Source: TMED27 sp045106175 (GTDB lineage: Bacteria; Pseudomonadota; Alphaproteobacteria; Micavibrionales; Micavibrionaceae). Taken from it: a stretch of DNA of 30,270 nucleotides. The DNA is taken from assembly GCA_045106175.1 (NCBI GenBank), contig JBGCEF010000071.1, forward strand, positions 1 to 30,270, written 5' to 3'. Position numbers and translations under genes: made by a program. This document shows, piece by piece, positions 1 to 8,016 of the stretch (its first letter is position 1; each line of letters starts with the position of its first letter). Below the pieces are notes generated by a model. The model did not search any database. It saw only the letters and a list, made by a program, of their open reading frames with translations, and had not been told where the DNA came from.

Positions 1-387
1 TTTATTCTTTGGGACGCTGGTCAAAAACAAGTTATTGGCATTACTGTTTTAGAACATGCAAATGAAGATAATGCTGTCTTTGCGCATTCTGATATCATCG
101 TACGTATGCACAATCAGAAACTATCGCGGCTTTTATATGAAGCGCGTTTTCGTTTGCTCAGTGAGCAGAATTTTGAAGGTAATATCCATGCGGAAATCGC
201 ATCCAGTAAAAATCCTTCCATAAAAGCAGCCATGCGGCATGGTTTTAAAAAATCAGCAGATATGGTGTGGAATTATTGTCATGAGGGTTTTGTGCCAATG
301 CCAGAAAACTATGATCTAGAGAGCCATCGAAGCGCAATTCTTGAGCCGCCAAAACCGAGGGTTGATAATCCGGTTCTTCAGCGCTAG
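1..387 (+). CDS. GNAT-family N-acetyltransferase, C-terminal part
   Basis: The reading frame is open from the first base of the window to the TAG at 385-387, so the gene is cut at its 5' end. The visible 128 residues show a late GNAT pattern: a core strand (QVIGITVLEHA), then a segment of the type NPSIKAAMRHGFKKSADM. In GNAT enzymes, the Asn and the following Tyr/His-Gly-Phe element of motif B close the acetyl-CoA site. The first in-frame ATG at 106 lies inside the conserved fold and is unlikely to be the true start. The substrate cannot be told. The stop is 10 bases before the likely start of the Sco1/SenC gene, so the two may be cotranscribed. Family assignment is moderately secure and rests only on the C-terminal half. 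Confidence 0.6.
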   Translation, partial: FILWDAGQKQVIGITVLEHANEDNAVFAHSDIIVRMHNQKLSRLLYEARFRLLSEQNFEGNIHAEIASSKNPSIKAAMRHGFKKSADMVWNYCHEGFVPMPENYDLESHRSAILEPPKPRVDNPVLQR

Positions 388-397
388 TTTCTTTCGC

Positions 398-1060
398 ATG
401 AAGCAAAAAACAAAAAATAGAATCATACGTATTGGTTGCTTATCGCTTGTAGCGATTATTGTTGCCGCGGCGACCTCTTATTATCAGGATAAGTTTCAAA
501 AAGCGCGCGTTTTAAGCGAAGGGGTTAGCTCGCAAGGGGCGATGCCGATTGCAGGTTTGCAAATTGGCGGGCCGTTTAGCCTGACTAATCATTTGAACGA
601 GGCCGTCACACAAAACGATTATGCGGATCAGTACAAACTTATTTATTTTGGATTTACGTATTGTCCGGCTATTTGCCCGACTGAGTTACAAAAAGTATCG
701 CGTGTTACAAGCGCATTGGAAAAGAATAAACCCGATATTGCTGCGCAATTTGTTCCGTTATTTGTGACGGTCGATCCGGAGCGTGATGATGTTGAAGTGA
801 TGAAGGATTATGTAAGTTTATTTCATCCGAAACTTGTTGGATTAACAGGGACACGCCCGCAAATTGATTTTATATCTAAGTCGTATCGTATCTTTGCAAA
901 AAAGGTCAATGACCCTGAACAAAATGATTATACGATTGATCATTCCAGTTATCTGTATTTTATGGGTCCAGATGACAATTTGCTTGGGCTTTATCGTATG
1001 AATGATGATGCTGATTATATCTATAATGATATATTAAAGCGTGTTCCTCCAACAATTTAG
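398..1060 (+). CDS. Sco1/SenC/PrrC-family copper chaperone
   Basis: Membrane-anchored thioredoxin-fold protein of 220 residues. Members of this family deliver copper to the CuA site of cytochrome c oxidase or act as thiol reductases. An N-terminal transmembrane anchor spans about residues 11-28, with the thioredoxin domain outside the membrane. The copper ligands are all present: Cys89 and Cys93 in the motif YCPAICPTE, and His182 in TIDHSSYLYF. The segment FVTVDPERD (about 122-130) is also typical. I chose ATG 398 because it gives a clean anchor and begins 10 bases after the preceding stop. An ATG at 341 in the same frame would add 19 residues and overlap the upstream gene by 47 bases. No strong ribosome site is seen for either. 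No cytochrome oxidase genes are in the window. Confidence 0.9.
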   Translation: MKQKTKNRIIRIGCLSLVAIIVAAATSYYQDKFQKARVLSEGVSSQGAMPIAGLQIGGPFSLTNHLNEAVTQNDYADQYKLIYFGFTYCPAICPTELQKVSRVTSALEKNKPDIAAQFVPLFVTVDPERDDVEVMKDYVSLFHPKLVGLTGTRPQIDFISKSYRIFAKKVNDPEQNDYTIDHSSYLYFMGPDDNLLGLYRMNDDADYIYNDILKRVPPTI

Positions 1061-1080
1061 ATTTTCGATTTACGCATGAT

Positions 1081-1098
1081 TGTGATAAATTTATCACA
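1081..1098. promoter_or_regulatory. Perfect 18-bp palindrome upstream of fadL-like gene
   Basis: TGTGATAAATTTATCACA is identical to its own reverse complement. It lies 20 bases after the Sco1 stop and 99 bases before the FadL-like start. The half-site TGTGA resembles that of Crp/Fnr-type regulators, but the spacer is 8 bases rather than the 6 of classical Crp sites. It could be an operator for the porin gene. No T-run follows, which argues against a terminator. The regulator is unknown. Confidence 0.4.
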
Positions 1099-1183
1099 TA
1101 TGTTGCCGCGCAGCATGTTCGCTGCTACTTTCAAGGTGCATTTTTGATTATACTTCTTTTATCGAGTTTCAAAAATCGTTCCC

Positions 1184-1189
1184 AAGGAG
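1184..1189 (+). promoter_or_regulatory. Ribosome binding site deciding the FadL-like start
   Basis: AAGGAG sits 8 bases before ATG 1198, a near-ideal Shine-Dalgarno. This fixes the start at 1198 and not at the in-frame TTG at 1144. The protein then begins directly with a standard signal peptide. Confidence 0.8.
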
Positions 1190-1197
1190 TCTTATTC

Positions 1198-2442
1198 ATG
1201 CGCAATGTCACAAAATATCTTTCCATTCTTATCGTCGGAACAGCTTTAGTGCCGATGACGGCAAATGCAGCCGGATTTTATGTGCAAGAGATTTCTAGTT
1301 CTAGTGCGGGAGCCGCGAATGCAGGGGCTGCAGCTATGCCACGTGATGCCTCTGTGATTTTCCACAATCCATCAGCCATTACACATTTAGATGGAGCACA
1401 AGTTAATGGTGCGCTTCACCTTCTCTACACAGATACTGAGCTTGTTGACCAAGGATCTACGATTGGGGGCTTTGCGACATCACTTTCAGGGTTTGGTGAT
1501 GATGGTGGTAACCCAGGCGGTTTGACGACCATCCCTAATCTCTATGGTGCACTTCCGATAACAGATACTAATGATGTTTGGCTTGGTATTGGTCTGACGA
1601 CTCCGTTTGGGCTTGGGCCTGAATATGATAATGGTTTCTTTGGTAGCCTTTTGGTGACCGAAGCTGATCTTTCTGTGATCGATATTACACCCAGCATTGC
1701 TTATCAGGTTAATGATTATCTATCGCTTGGTTTGAGCGGTATTGTTCAATATGCGGAGCTAAACTATCAATTTGCCGCAGTGACCGCGCCAGTAGGAAGC
1801 CGCCGCGTAACCGCAGATGATGTTTCCCTTGGCTATAAGGTTAGCGCGACGTTAACGCCTAACGATGATCTTACTGTTGGGTTACAATATCGCAGCCGTA
1901 CAAATCTTGATTTTGAAGGTGATTTGGATGTTGCAACAGCGCTTACCACCAGCGCCGCGGGAACCTTAAACCTACCTGATATTGCAACATTTGGTATCTC
2001 TTATGATGTTAATGACAAATGGACAGTCATGGGTGGGGTCGAATGGTTTGGATGGAATGAAACAGATGTTGCGACTATCCGCACAGGTCTAGGCAGTAAT
2101 TTGCCTGTAGCTTTTAATTATGAGAACACCATCAATGTTTCAGTAGGTGCGGAATATAAATATGACGATACATGGACGTTACGTGCAGGATATCAATATG
2201 ATGAAACACCTACGACAGCGCAATCGCGTTCCCCGCTTAATCCTGATGGGGACCGTCATTGGATTGCGGCTGGTGCTACGCAGACGATTAATGAAAAATG
2301 GAGCCTTGATTACGGTGTTACATATATTGATATCGAAGATGCCAATATCAATCGTACGCTTGCCGCAGGAACAGCCGTTATTGCGGAGGGGACAGATAGT
2401 TTTGCAGTGATTGGTACGGTTGGGGTGAATTACAAATTCTAA
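1198..2442 (+). CDS. OmpP1/FadL/TodX-family outer-membrane long-chain fatty acid transporter
   Basis: A 414-residue outer-membrane beta-barrel of the FadL family, which carries long-chain fatty acids or other hydrophobic compounds through the outer membrane. Residues 1-24 form a signal peptide ending MTANA. The mature N-terminus has the FadL-type start GFYVQEISSSSAGAANAG, the part that plugs the barrel, followed by a NPSAITHLDG element that matches the family's NPA motif. Alternating hydrophobic strands follow, and the chain ends in Phe (NYKF), the usual signal for barrel assembly. Length is slightly below E. coli FadL (446). A palindrome upstream may be its operator and a strong terminator follows. 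With the beta-oxidation genes downstream, fatty-acid uptake is the likely role, though aromatic hydrocarbon uptake (TodX type) cannot be excluded. Confidence 0.88.
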   Translation: MRNVTKYLSILIVGTALVPMTANAAGFYVQEISSSSAGAANAGAAAMPRDASVIFHNPSAITHLDGAQVNGALHLLYTDTELVDQGSTIGGFATSLSGFGDDGGNPGGLTTIPNLYGALPITDTNDVWLGIGLTTPFGLGPEYDNGFFGSLLVTEADLSVIDITPSIAYQVNDYLSLGLSGIVQYAELNYQFAAVTAPVGSRRVTADDVSLGYKVSATLTPNDDLTVGLQYRSRTNLDFEGDLDVATALTTSAAGTLNLPDIATFGISYDVNDKWTVMGGVEWFGWNETDVATIRTGLGSNLPVAFNYENTINVSVGAEYKYDDTWTLRAGYQYDETPTTAQSRSPLNPDGDRHWIAAGATQTINEKWSLDYGVTYIDIEDANINRTLAAGTAVIAEGTDSFAVIGTVGVNYKF

Positions 2443-2471
2443 ATTCTGCCTGTCATCACCAATAATGATTT

Positions 2472-2505
2472 AAAAAAGCCGCAAATTCAGCGGCTTTTTA
2501 TTTTT
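2472..2505. terminator. Bidirectional rho-independent terminator
   Basis: A 10-bp stem (AAAAAGCCGC at 2473-2482 with GCGGCTTTTT at 2490-2499) encloses the 7-base loop AAATTCA. T-runs lie on the right on the + strand and, because of the A-run at 2472-2477, also on the minus strand. It separates the convergent FadL-like and SCP2 genes and can serve both. Confidence 0.9.
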
Positions 2506-2523
2506 GGGATTTTTCGATTTTAA

Positions 2524-2826
2524 TTAGTCTTCCAAAATCGCGTTAAGTTTCATCGCGATACCCATTGAGCCTTGGACTTTTAACTTTCCCATCATAAAAG
2601 CAATGTTGGGGTCTTGTGTGCCCTCCAAAATCCCTTTGAATGTATCGATAGATGTTACAAATGTTGTGTCTGCGTCATCGTCATCATCCGACAATAGCGG
2701 CGGGTTTTGTGTGGCATCAATCATCACAACACCTTCGTCACCAAAATCAAATTTTACTTTCGCATCTAATGATGAGGCCAAAGCCAATTTTTCTTTTATC
2801 TTTGCCATGATTGCTTCATTAGACAT
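2524..2826 (-). CDS. SCP2 sterol-binding domain protein
   Basis: A 100-residue single-domain protein of the SCP2 (sterol carrier protein 2) family, small cytoplasmic lipid carriers with a hydrophobic tunnel. The typical features are the VKFDFGDEGVVMIDA strands near the start and the C-terminal DPNIAFMMGKLKVQGSMGIAMKL, which matches the family pattern of a Met-Gly-Lys-Leu-Lys-Val-x-Gly turn before the last helix. It has an acidic run (DDDDDAD, about residues 47-53) in the middle. The start is supported by AGAGGAG about 8 bases upstream. It lies between a fatty-acid porin and beta-oxidation genes, so a role in handling acyl-CoA or fatty acids is plausible but inferred. It has its own promoter region (2827-3022, shared with the divergent gene). 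Confidence 0.85.
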   Translation of the reverse strand: MSNEAIMAKIKEKLALASSLDAKVKFDFGDEGVVMIDATQNPPLLSDDDDDADTTFVTSIDTFKGILEGTQDPNIAFMMGKLKVQGSMGIAMKLNAILED

Positions 2827-3022
2827 TTAAAACACTCCTCTTTGATCAATAATTTCTTTATAATTTTAACATGTGACGCCAATAAGTAACACCATATTCA
2901 TTATATCTTACCGCAAAGTCTTTCTAAGCCTTGAAAAAAACGCCAAAAGTGTGAATGATATGTTTAAGATATTTTGTAAACTCAAAATACTAACTGCTTA
3001 AGTAGATATTGGATTTTTTATC

Positions 3023-4792
3023 ATGAAAACATTTAGACGATCTTTGCTGTTTGGTGCCGTTTGTGGATTAGCATTATTTGGTCATTCCGTTAGCGCAGAA
3101 GAGCCTACAAATTCATTGCCGCATTTTTATCCAGCTAAAGCATGGGAAATTGGTTCTATTAAGGCTGTTGTCACGGATTATAGCGGCGAATGTATTGTTC
3201 AAAATGAGTTCAATAATGGCTTTTTATTGCAAATTAACGGGTCTAGTAATTGGGTTCAGCAGCTTAATTTAAATATCCGCCAAAGTGCTTTTACCGTCGG
3301 TGATAATTATGATGTGTCCCTTATCGTTCCTGGGATCGCACAGGAAACAATTTCAAGTATTGCGAATCGAGCAAACATCATTAGCGTTCCGCTTAAAGGG
3401 CAAAAAGAGCTCTATAAAGCGATGCGTGATCATGGTGTTTTGGATGTTAAAGTTGAGGGCAACACATTCCGCTTCTTTTTAACGGGTTTCAATAAAGTTT
3501 CTAATCAGTTTGAGCGTTGTATGGCTGGCGCAGCGCCTGGTGTAGTGGCAGCAAAGAATGTTCGCGGCGATTTTCATGATGAACCCGCCCCGCAAGACAT
3601 TGTGATTGAAAGTAAAAGCAGTGATATTGTTGTTACCTCTGACGCGTTGTCGGAGTCTGAGAAAAGTTTTCTTGTTAATGAATCGATTGCTTTTGAAAAG
3701 CAAGAAGTGGACCTTAACACGGAAATAAAAGAAAAAGCTGAAGCCGAAGAGGCACTGGAAAGTCTGACCGCAAAAATAGAAGATGACAAAAAGGCTCAAG
3801 ACATTATTCAAGAAGAAGATGCGGTTGCTGCTTTGAATGCAAGTGCGATTGAAGCTTTTAATGCACCCGCTCCAAAGAATTCTGAGGAAGCGCCAGTTTT
3901 TGAGCGCGTTAATAATGAAAGTGTAGCCGAAACAGATAATAGCAATATTAAAATCGAACTCGCGCCATCAGACTCTGAAGGTAAGGGTGAGTTATCAGAC
4001 ACTCCTGTTGAAGATGAGAGTCAAACTATAGAAAAGTTGGATGATACGCCTTCAAGCGATGATGAAGTTTCATTTAACACGGTTCCTAATTTGATAGAGC
4101 CCAGTGCAGGCGATGCTACTCAGGATATTGGGTCACCTGAAGCAGATGTTATTTTATCTTCTGAGCTTTTGATGAAGGATGTTGAAGATACGCGTGACGT
4201 AGAAAAAACAGAACTATCAGCGCTCGATATACCTCTTGAGGTTCAAGATATCGCAGATGTAGCGAGCGCCCCTATCATGCCAAATTCAGATGTTCAAATC
4301 TCTGAAGCGCTGCTCGCGGAACCTGAGAATTCGATAGATATGCCTAAGATTAAAGTTAAAAAGGAATTTTCAGAAGGTAGAATGGATTTTAGCCAAGCAA
4401 AAATTGAAAATGCAAACACTAAAGCTTTAGCCAGGATTGCTGCACTGGAAAATGAGTTAGCAAAAGCACGTGCAGAAAATGTTTCTCTTCATGAAGAATT
4501 GAAGGTTTCTCTTAAAGAGGCACAAGAGGAAGTTCGCAGTATAGAGAGTGATAATTGGAATTTAGAGCGTGCGACCAAGCGTTTTCATGAGGTCGAACGT
4601 CAGATGAAAAGTTTAGGTATGCAATTACAAAAAGAGCGCGCGCAATGGGCTGTTGAGAAGCAAGAGATTGAGTTGATGCTTTTTGATCCTGAACTGACTA
4701 GCCAGGAACAGTTGGCGAAACTCTCTCGACTTGAAAAAGCGCTTGATGATGCAAATACCGAATTAGAGCAACTTCGCGCTTCTAAACAGTAG
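3023..4792 (+). CDS. Exported acidic protein with C-terminal coiled coil, unknown function
   Basis: I do not recognise this 589-residue protein. Residues 1-25 are a clean signal peptide (ends HSVSA), so it is exported, probably to the periplasm. Residues about 26-180 form a compact, mixed strand/helix domain with two cysteines (Cys57 in SGECIVQ, Cys166 in FERCMAG) that could form a disulfide. Residues about 180-450 are low-complexity, very rich in Glu, Asp, Ser and Ala, and probably disordered. From about residue 454 to the end there is a long heptad-like coiled coil (ALARIAALENELAKARAENV and onward). The plan of sensor-like head, flexible acidic linker and coiled-coil tail suggests a structural or scaffolding role in the envelope, but that is inference. 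The DM13 gene follows 76 bases later on the same strand. Confidence 0.8.
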   Translation: MKTFRRSLLFGAVCGLALFGHSVSAEEPTNSLPHFYPAKAWEIGSIKAVVTDYSGECIVQNEFNNGFLLQINGSSNWVQQLNLNIRQSAFTVGDNYDVSLIVPGIAQETISSIANRANIISVPLKGQKELYKAMRDHGVLDVKVEGNTFRFFLTGFNKVSNQFERCMAGAAPGVVAAKNVRGDFHDEPAPQDIVIESKSSDIVVTSDALSESEKSFLVNESIAFEKQEVDLNTEIKEKAEAEEALESLTAKIEDDKKAQDIIQEEDAVAALNASAIEAFNAPAPKNSEEAPVFERVNNESVAETDNSNIKIELAPSDSEGKGELSDTPVEDESQTIEKLDDTPSSDDEVSFNTVPNLIEPSAGDATQDIGSPEADVILSSELLMKDVEDTRDVEKTELSALDIPLEVQDIADVASAPIMPNSDVQISEALLAEPENSIDMPKIKVKKEFSEGRMDFSQAKIENANTKALARIAALENELAKARAENVSLHEELKVSLKEAQEEVRSIESDNWNLERATKRFHEVERQMKSLGMQLQKERAQWAVEKQEIELMLFDPELTSQEQLAKLSRLEKALDDANTELEQLRASKQ

Positions 4793-4868
4793 TCATATAA
4801 GTATTATTTGAACCTCAATTTTATTGTGTTACGTTGCCTTCTTACAAAGATACTAAGAGGACTTTCAT

Positions 4869-5282
4869 ATGTCTATTTTTTCTAAATTTTACTTAACTAT
4901 TTTATCGGTTTTGGTGATTTGCGTTTTTGCCGTAAACGTATCTTATGCGGAGCCTGTTGCTTCGGGATCATGGACAAAACAATCACAAAAAATAAAAGGC
5001 AGTTGGGCCATTGTTCAAAAAGAGGATGGATACTACGTACAGCTTGATGAGGATTTTAAAACTAAGAGCGCACCAGATTTAAAACTTTTTCTTTCGAAGA
5101 AGCAGCCAGATGCCCTTAATGGTAAAAACGCGACTGATGGTAGTGCTTTTCTTGCGAAGTTAGACTCAACAAAAGGTGCGCAGGAATATAAAATTCCTGA
5201 AGATGTGAATATAGAAGAGTATGGAACGATTATTTTACATTGTCAGAAATTTAGTAAGCTTTGGGGCGCAAGCAGCCTTTAG
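4869..5282 (+). CDS. Exported DM13-domain protein
   Basis: A 137-residue protein with a signal peptide (1-27, ending NVSYA) and a single DM13 domain, a small beta-rich domain proposed to serve in redox or electron transfer through a conserved cysteine. Seen here are the family hallmarks: SGSWTKQSQKIKGSWAIV at the start, the APDLKLFL segment (matching the family's Pro-Asp-Leu), GAQEYKIPEDVN, and the C-terminal ILHCQKFSKLWGASSL, where Cys125 is the conserved cysteine. AAGAGGA at 4855-4861 supports ATG 4869. Its function in bacteria is unknown. It may be cotranscribed with the preceding exported coiled-coil gene, which would put both in the periplasm. Confidence 0.82.
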   Translation: MSIFSKFYLTILSVLVICVFAVNVSYAEPVASGSWTKQSQKIKGSWAIVQKEDGYYVQLDEDFKTKSAPDLKLFLSKKQPDALNGKNATDGSAFLAKLDSTKGAQEYKIPEDVNIEEYGTIILHCQKFSKLWGASSL

Positions 5283-5321
5283 ATATGCTGATCAAGCTTA
5301 GGCTTACACATATGATTTTTA

Positions 5322-5357
5322 AAAAAGCCCGCTCAGTTTTTAGTGGGCTTTTTATTT
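5322..5357. terminator. Bidirectional rho-independent terminator
   Basis: A 12-bp stem (AAAAAGCCCGCT at 5322-5333 with AGTGGGCTTTTT at 5342-5353, one G-T pair) around an 8-base loop, with T-rich flanks on both strands. It separates the convergent DM13 and acyl-CoA dehydrogenase genes. Confidence 0.9.
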
Positions 5358-5364
5358 AAGGCGT

Positions 5365-7173
5365 TTAAAAGCCGCTTGCTTCCATCTCCATGAGTGTATC
5401 AGCACCAGCCATTACCATTTTGAATCGGCCATCCGCTTCAGGTAGCATACGTTGCATGAAAAAGCGTGCAGTTTTGAGTTTATTTTCGTAGAAATCTTTG
5501 TCGCCTTCACCACCATCTTTTATGGACTCTAGCCTTAATAAAGCTGCTTTAACCATTAGGCACCACATGTAAGCGAGCGCGACGAGGGCAAATTGGCGCA
5601 AATAATCAGAACTTGCAGCGCCGGCTTCATCAGGATTTTTAAGACCTTTTTGAGCAATCATTGCAGTGGCTTGTTGTAGTTTTGCAAATGCTTTAGCCAG
5701 CGGGAAAACGAATTCCTGCATTTCGGTGTTTGCTTGATTTTCTTGAATGAATTCTTGAACTGGGTGAAAGAAACGACGGAGCAAACGGCCAAAACTCTGC
5801 GGCATTTTACGCCCAACAAGATCGAGCGCTTGAATGCCATTTGTCCCTTCATAAATTTGTGCAATGCGGGCATCACGGACATATTGTTCCATGCCCCATT
5901 CGGCGATATAACCATGGCCGCCATAGACCTGCAGGCATTCATTGCCAATTTCGGTGCCCATATCGGTGAGGTAAGCTTTTACGATTGGTGTCAGTAGCGC
6001 AACAAGATCGTCGGCTTCTTTTGCCTTGACCGGGTCTTCGCTTCTCGTGGCGATGTCGAGCTTCATGCCTGTCCAATATGACAGTGCCCTGCCCGCTTCT
6101 GTGACGGCTTTGCTTTTGAGCAACATGCGGCGAACATCGGGGTGGACGATGATTGGGTCTGCCGGCTTTTCTGGGGCTTTTGTGCCTGTGAGGCTACGCA
6201 TCTGTAAGCGATCTTTAGCATAGGCTAGGCCGTTTTGATAAGCAACTTCGCAGATGCCTAGTCCTTGCATACCCACGCCAAGGCGCGCCGCGTTCATCAT
6301 GACAAACATGGCTTTAAGGCCTTTATGTGGTTCGCCGACAAGCTGGCCCCATGCATCATCGAAATTCATGACACATGTTGAATTCGCGTGAATACCCATT
6401 TTATGTTCGATGGAGCCACACATGACGCCGTTACGCGTGCCAATGCTGCCGTCATCTTTAATCATGAATTTGGGCACGACAAAGAGTGAAATCCCCCTTA
6501 CGCCGTCGGGTGCATCAGGTAGTTTAGCCAGCACAAGATGGACGATATTTTCGGTTAAATCATGCTCACCCGCAGAGATAAAAATCTTTGTGCCGGTTAT
6601 TTTATACTCGTTGTCCTTTCCTTCGATAGGATCTGCTTTTGTTTTGATCAGGCCTAAATCCGTTCCGCAATGTGGTTCGGTCAGGTTCATTGTTCCTGAC
6701 CATGTTCCTTCTATTAATTTAGGTAGATATAATTCTTTTTGTGCATCGTCGCCAAAATGATGAAGCGCTTCATATGCGCCTTGGCTGAGGCCCGGATACA
6801 TGCCAAAGCTCATATTTGCAGAGCAAATCATTTCCTGCATCACAGTGTTGAGGAGCACAGGCATTCCCATGCCACCATATTCTGGATCACCAGACAAACC
6901 GCACCAACCACCTTCGCAGAAGGTATCATAGGCTTCTTTGAAGCCTTTGGGTGTGCGGACAACACCATTTTCATATGTGCAGCCTTCTTGATCGCCCGAT
7001 TGGTTGATTGGGAATAATACTTCTTCACATATTTTACCGCCCTCTTCGAGGATTTGATCCATCAAATCTTCTGAGACATCTTCATAGCCCGGAAGCTCGG
7101 ACAGGCTGCTTGCATTTAAGACATCATGCAGGATGAATTTGATATTCTCTGATGGTGGCGTGTAGACAGGCAT
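5365..7173 (-). CDS. Acyl-CoA dehydrogenase, long (about 600 aa) form
   Basis: FAD-dependent enzyme of 602 residues that introduces the first double bond into acyl-CoA in beta-oxidation. An N-terminal helical extension (1-70) precedes the core. The FAD/substrate signature MNLTEPHCGTDLG is at 162-174, the DLTENIVHLVLAK region follows, and the catalytic base is Glu442 in QIYEGTNGIQALDLVG. The C-terminal 150 residues are the extra helical domain seen in the long subfamily that also contains DmdC (3-methylmercaptopropionyl-CoA dehydrogenase). The length and N-terminus fit that subfamily, but the chain-length preference or a DmdC role cannot be read from the sequence. A strong AAAGGAG ribosome site lies 7 bases before the ATG. 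It stands alone as a transcription unit, some 2 kb from the rest of the beta-oxidation genes. Confidence 0.93.
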   Translation of the reverse strand: MPVYTPPSENIKFILHDVLNASSLSELPGYEDVSEDLMDQILEEGGKICEEVLFPINQSGDQEGCTYENGVVRTPKGFKEAYDTFCEGGWCGLSGDPEYGGMGMPVLLNTVMQEMICSANMSFGMYPGLSQGAYEALHHFGDDAQKELYLPKLIEGTWSGTMNLTEPHCGTDLGLIKTKADPIEGKDNEYKITGTKIFISAGEHDLTENIVHLVLAKLPDAPDGVRGISLFVVPKFMIKDDGSIGTRNGVMCGSIEHKMGIHANSTCVMNFDDAWGQLVGEPHKGLKAMFVMMNAARLGVGMQGLGICEVAYQNGLAYAKDRLQMRSLTGTKAPEKPADPIIVHPDVRRMLLKSKAVTEAGRALSYWTGMKLDIATRSEDPVKAKEADDLVALLTPIVKAYLTDMGTEIGNECLQVYGGHGYIAEWGMEQYVRDARIAQIYEGTNGIQALDLVGRKMPQSFGRLLRRFFHPVQEFIQENQANTEMQEFVFPLAKAFAKLQQATAMIAQKGLKNPDEAGAASSDYLRQFALVALAYMWCLMVKAALLRLESIKDGGEGDKDFYENKLKTARFFMQRMLPEADGRFKMVMAGADTLMEMEASGF

Positions 7174-7293
7174 AAAAATCTCCTTTTGCTATTTAATAAT
7201 ATAGCGCAAAACCGTTAAATTTCGATGTGTTTTGTTCAAATTTTCATCGTACCTTAAATTTTACATAATTATTTTACATTGCTAAAAAACACT

Positions 7294-8016
7294 ATGAAAG
7301 CGTTAACCAAGCAAACAGATTATAATATTTATGTCGCTTGCAGCCCATCTTCATGGGCGCTGAATTATGGGCTTCGTCATGCTGCTATTGGATTGGATGT
7401 TCTTATTGATGGGCAAAAAGAGATTATCATGACGGATTTTGGCTCCGCGGTCATACCATCATATGGCGATAAAATTGACCCAGAGGCCAGAGAGGAAGCG
7501 CATCAGCATTTTTGCCAACGAAGTTTGAAAACTACATTAGAGGCGAGCACCATAGTCGGAACTCAACTTATTGCATCTGGACATTGGGCGGAAGCACTAG
7601 CATCCATAATCACTATTGGTTTTGTTGGGCTTATGTATGCCGGACATAAGCAAAAGCCTGGCGCGCTTATTACACAAGATATTGCCGCTAGGCCAGATTC
7701 CTATCAGCGCAGTTATTTTCAAATCAAAGTGAATGAAGGGCAATATCGGAAGCTGTTTGATAAAATTAGACAAGATGAAGGCAAAAGGCCGTTTTCTGTA
7801 TGGCACAAGAATTGTTCGACAAATACATTGAATGGTCTGAGGTTAGCGGATATCTGGGATGAAGATTTCCCAGTTCGTAAACGTTTGGGCACTTATTTAT
7901 TGAATATTACAACACCGCGGTATGTAGAGCGTGTGATGGAGCATTTGCAAAGAAATGATTTGGATGTAAAGAAACTTAAATTGAATGATGATGGCCTGCA
8001 GCAGGATATCGCCTAA
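7294..8016 (+). CDS. Putative circularly permuted papain-fold (NlpC/P60-like) protein
   Basis: A 240-residue protein without a confident family match. His29 stands in YGLRHAAIGLDVLI and Cys174 in VWHKNCSTNTLNGL. A His near the N-terminus in a His-x-x-Ile-Gly strand and a Cys later in an Asn-Cys at the start of a helix is the order seen in circularly permuted NlpC/P60 proteins (YiiX/YaeF, LRAT and relatives), where the Cys is the nucleophile. A hydrophobic helix (about residues 98-113) lies between them and may contact the membrane. No signal peptide is seen. ATG 7294 is chosen; a TTG at 7279 would add five residues. Its stop codon overlaps that of the convergent downstream gene. The substrate is unknown and the fold assignment is inference. 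Confidence 0.6.
   Translation: MKALTKQTDYNIYVACSPSSWALNYGLRHAAIGLDVLIDGQKEIIMTDFGSAVIPSYGDKIDPEAREEAHQHFCQRSLKTTLEASTIVGTQLIASGHWAEALASIITIGFVGLMYAGHKQKPGALITQDIAARPDSYQRSYFQIKVNEGQYRKLFDKIRQDEGKRPFSVWHKNCSTNTLNGLRLADIWDEDFPVRKRLGTYLLNITTPRYVERVMEHLQRNDLDVKKLKLNDDGLQQDIA

Noticed and set aside
1110..1125. Hairpin GCAGC-N6-GCTGC before the FadL-like gene
   Set aside because: A 5-bp stem without a following T-run is too weak to call a terminator or riboswitch.
3479..3811. Minus-strand open frame of 110 codons inside the coiled-coil protein gene
   Set aside because: Low-complexity, Phe-rich shadow of the acidic repeat-like coding sequence; no start signal.
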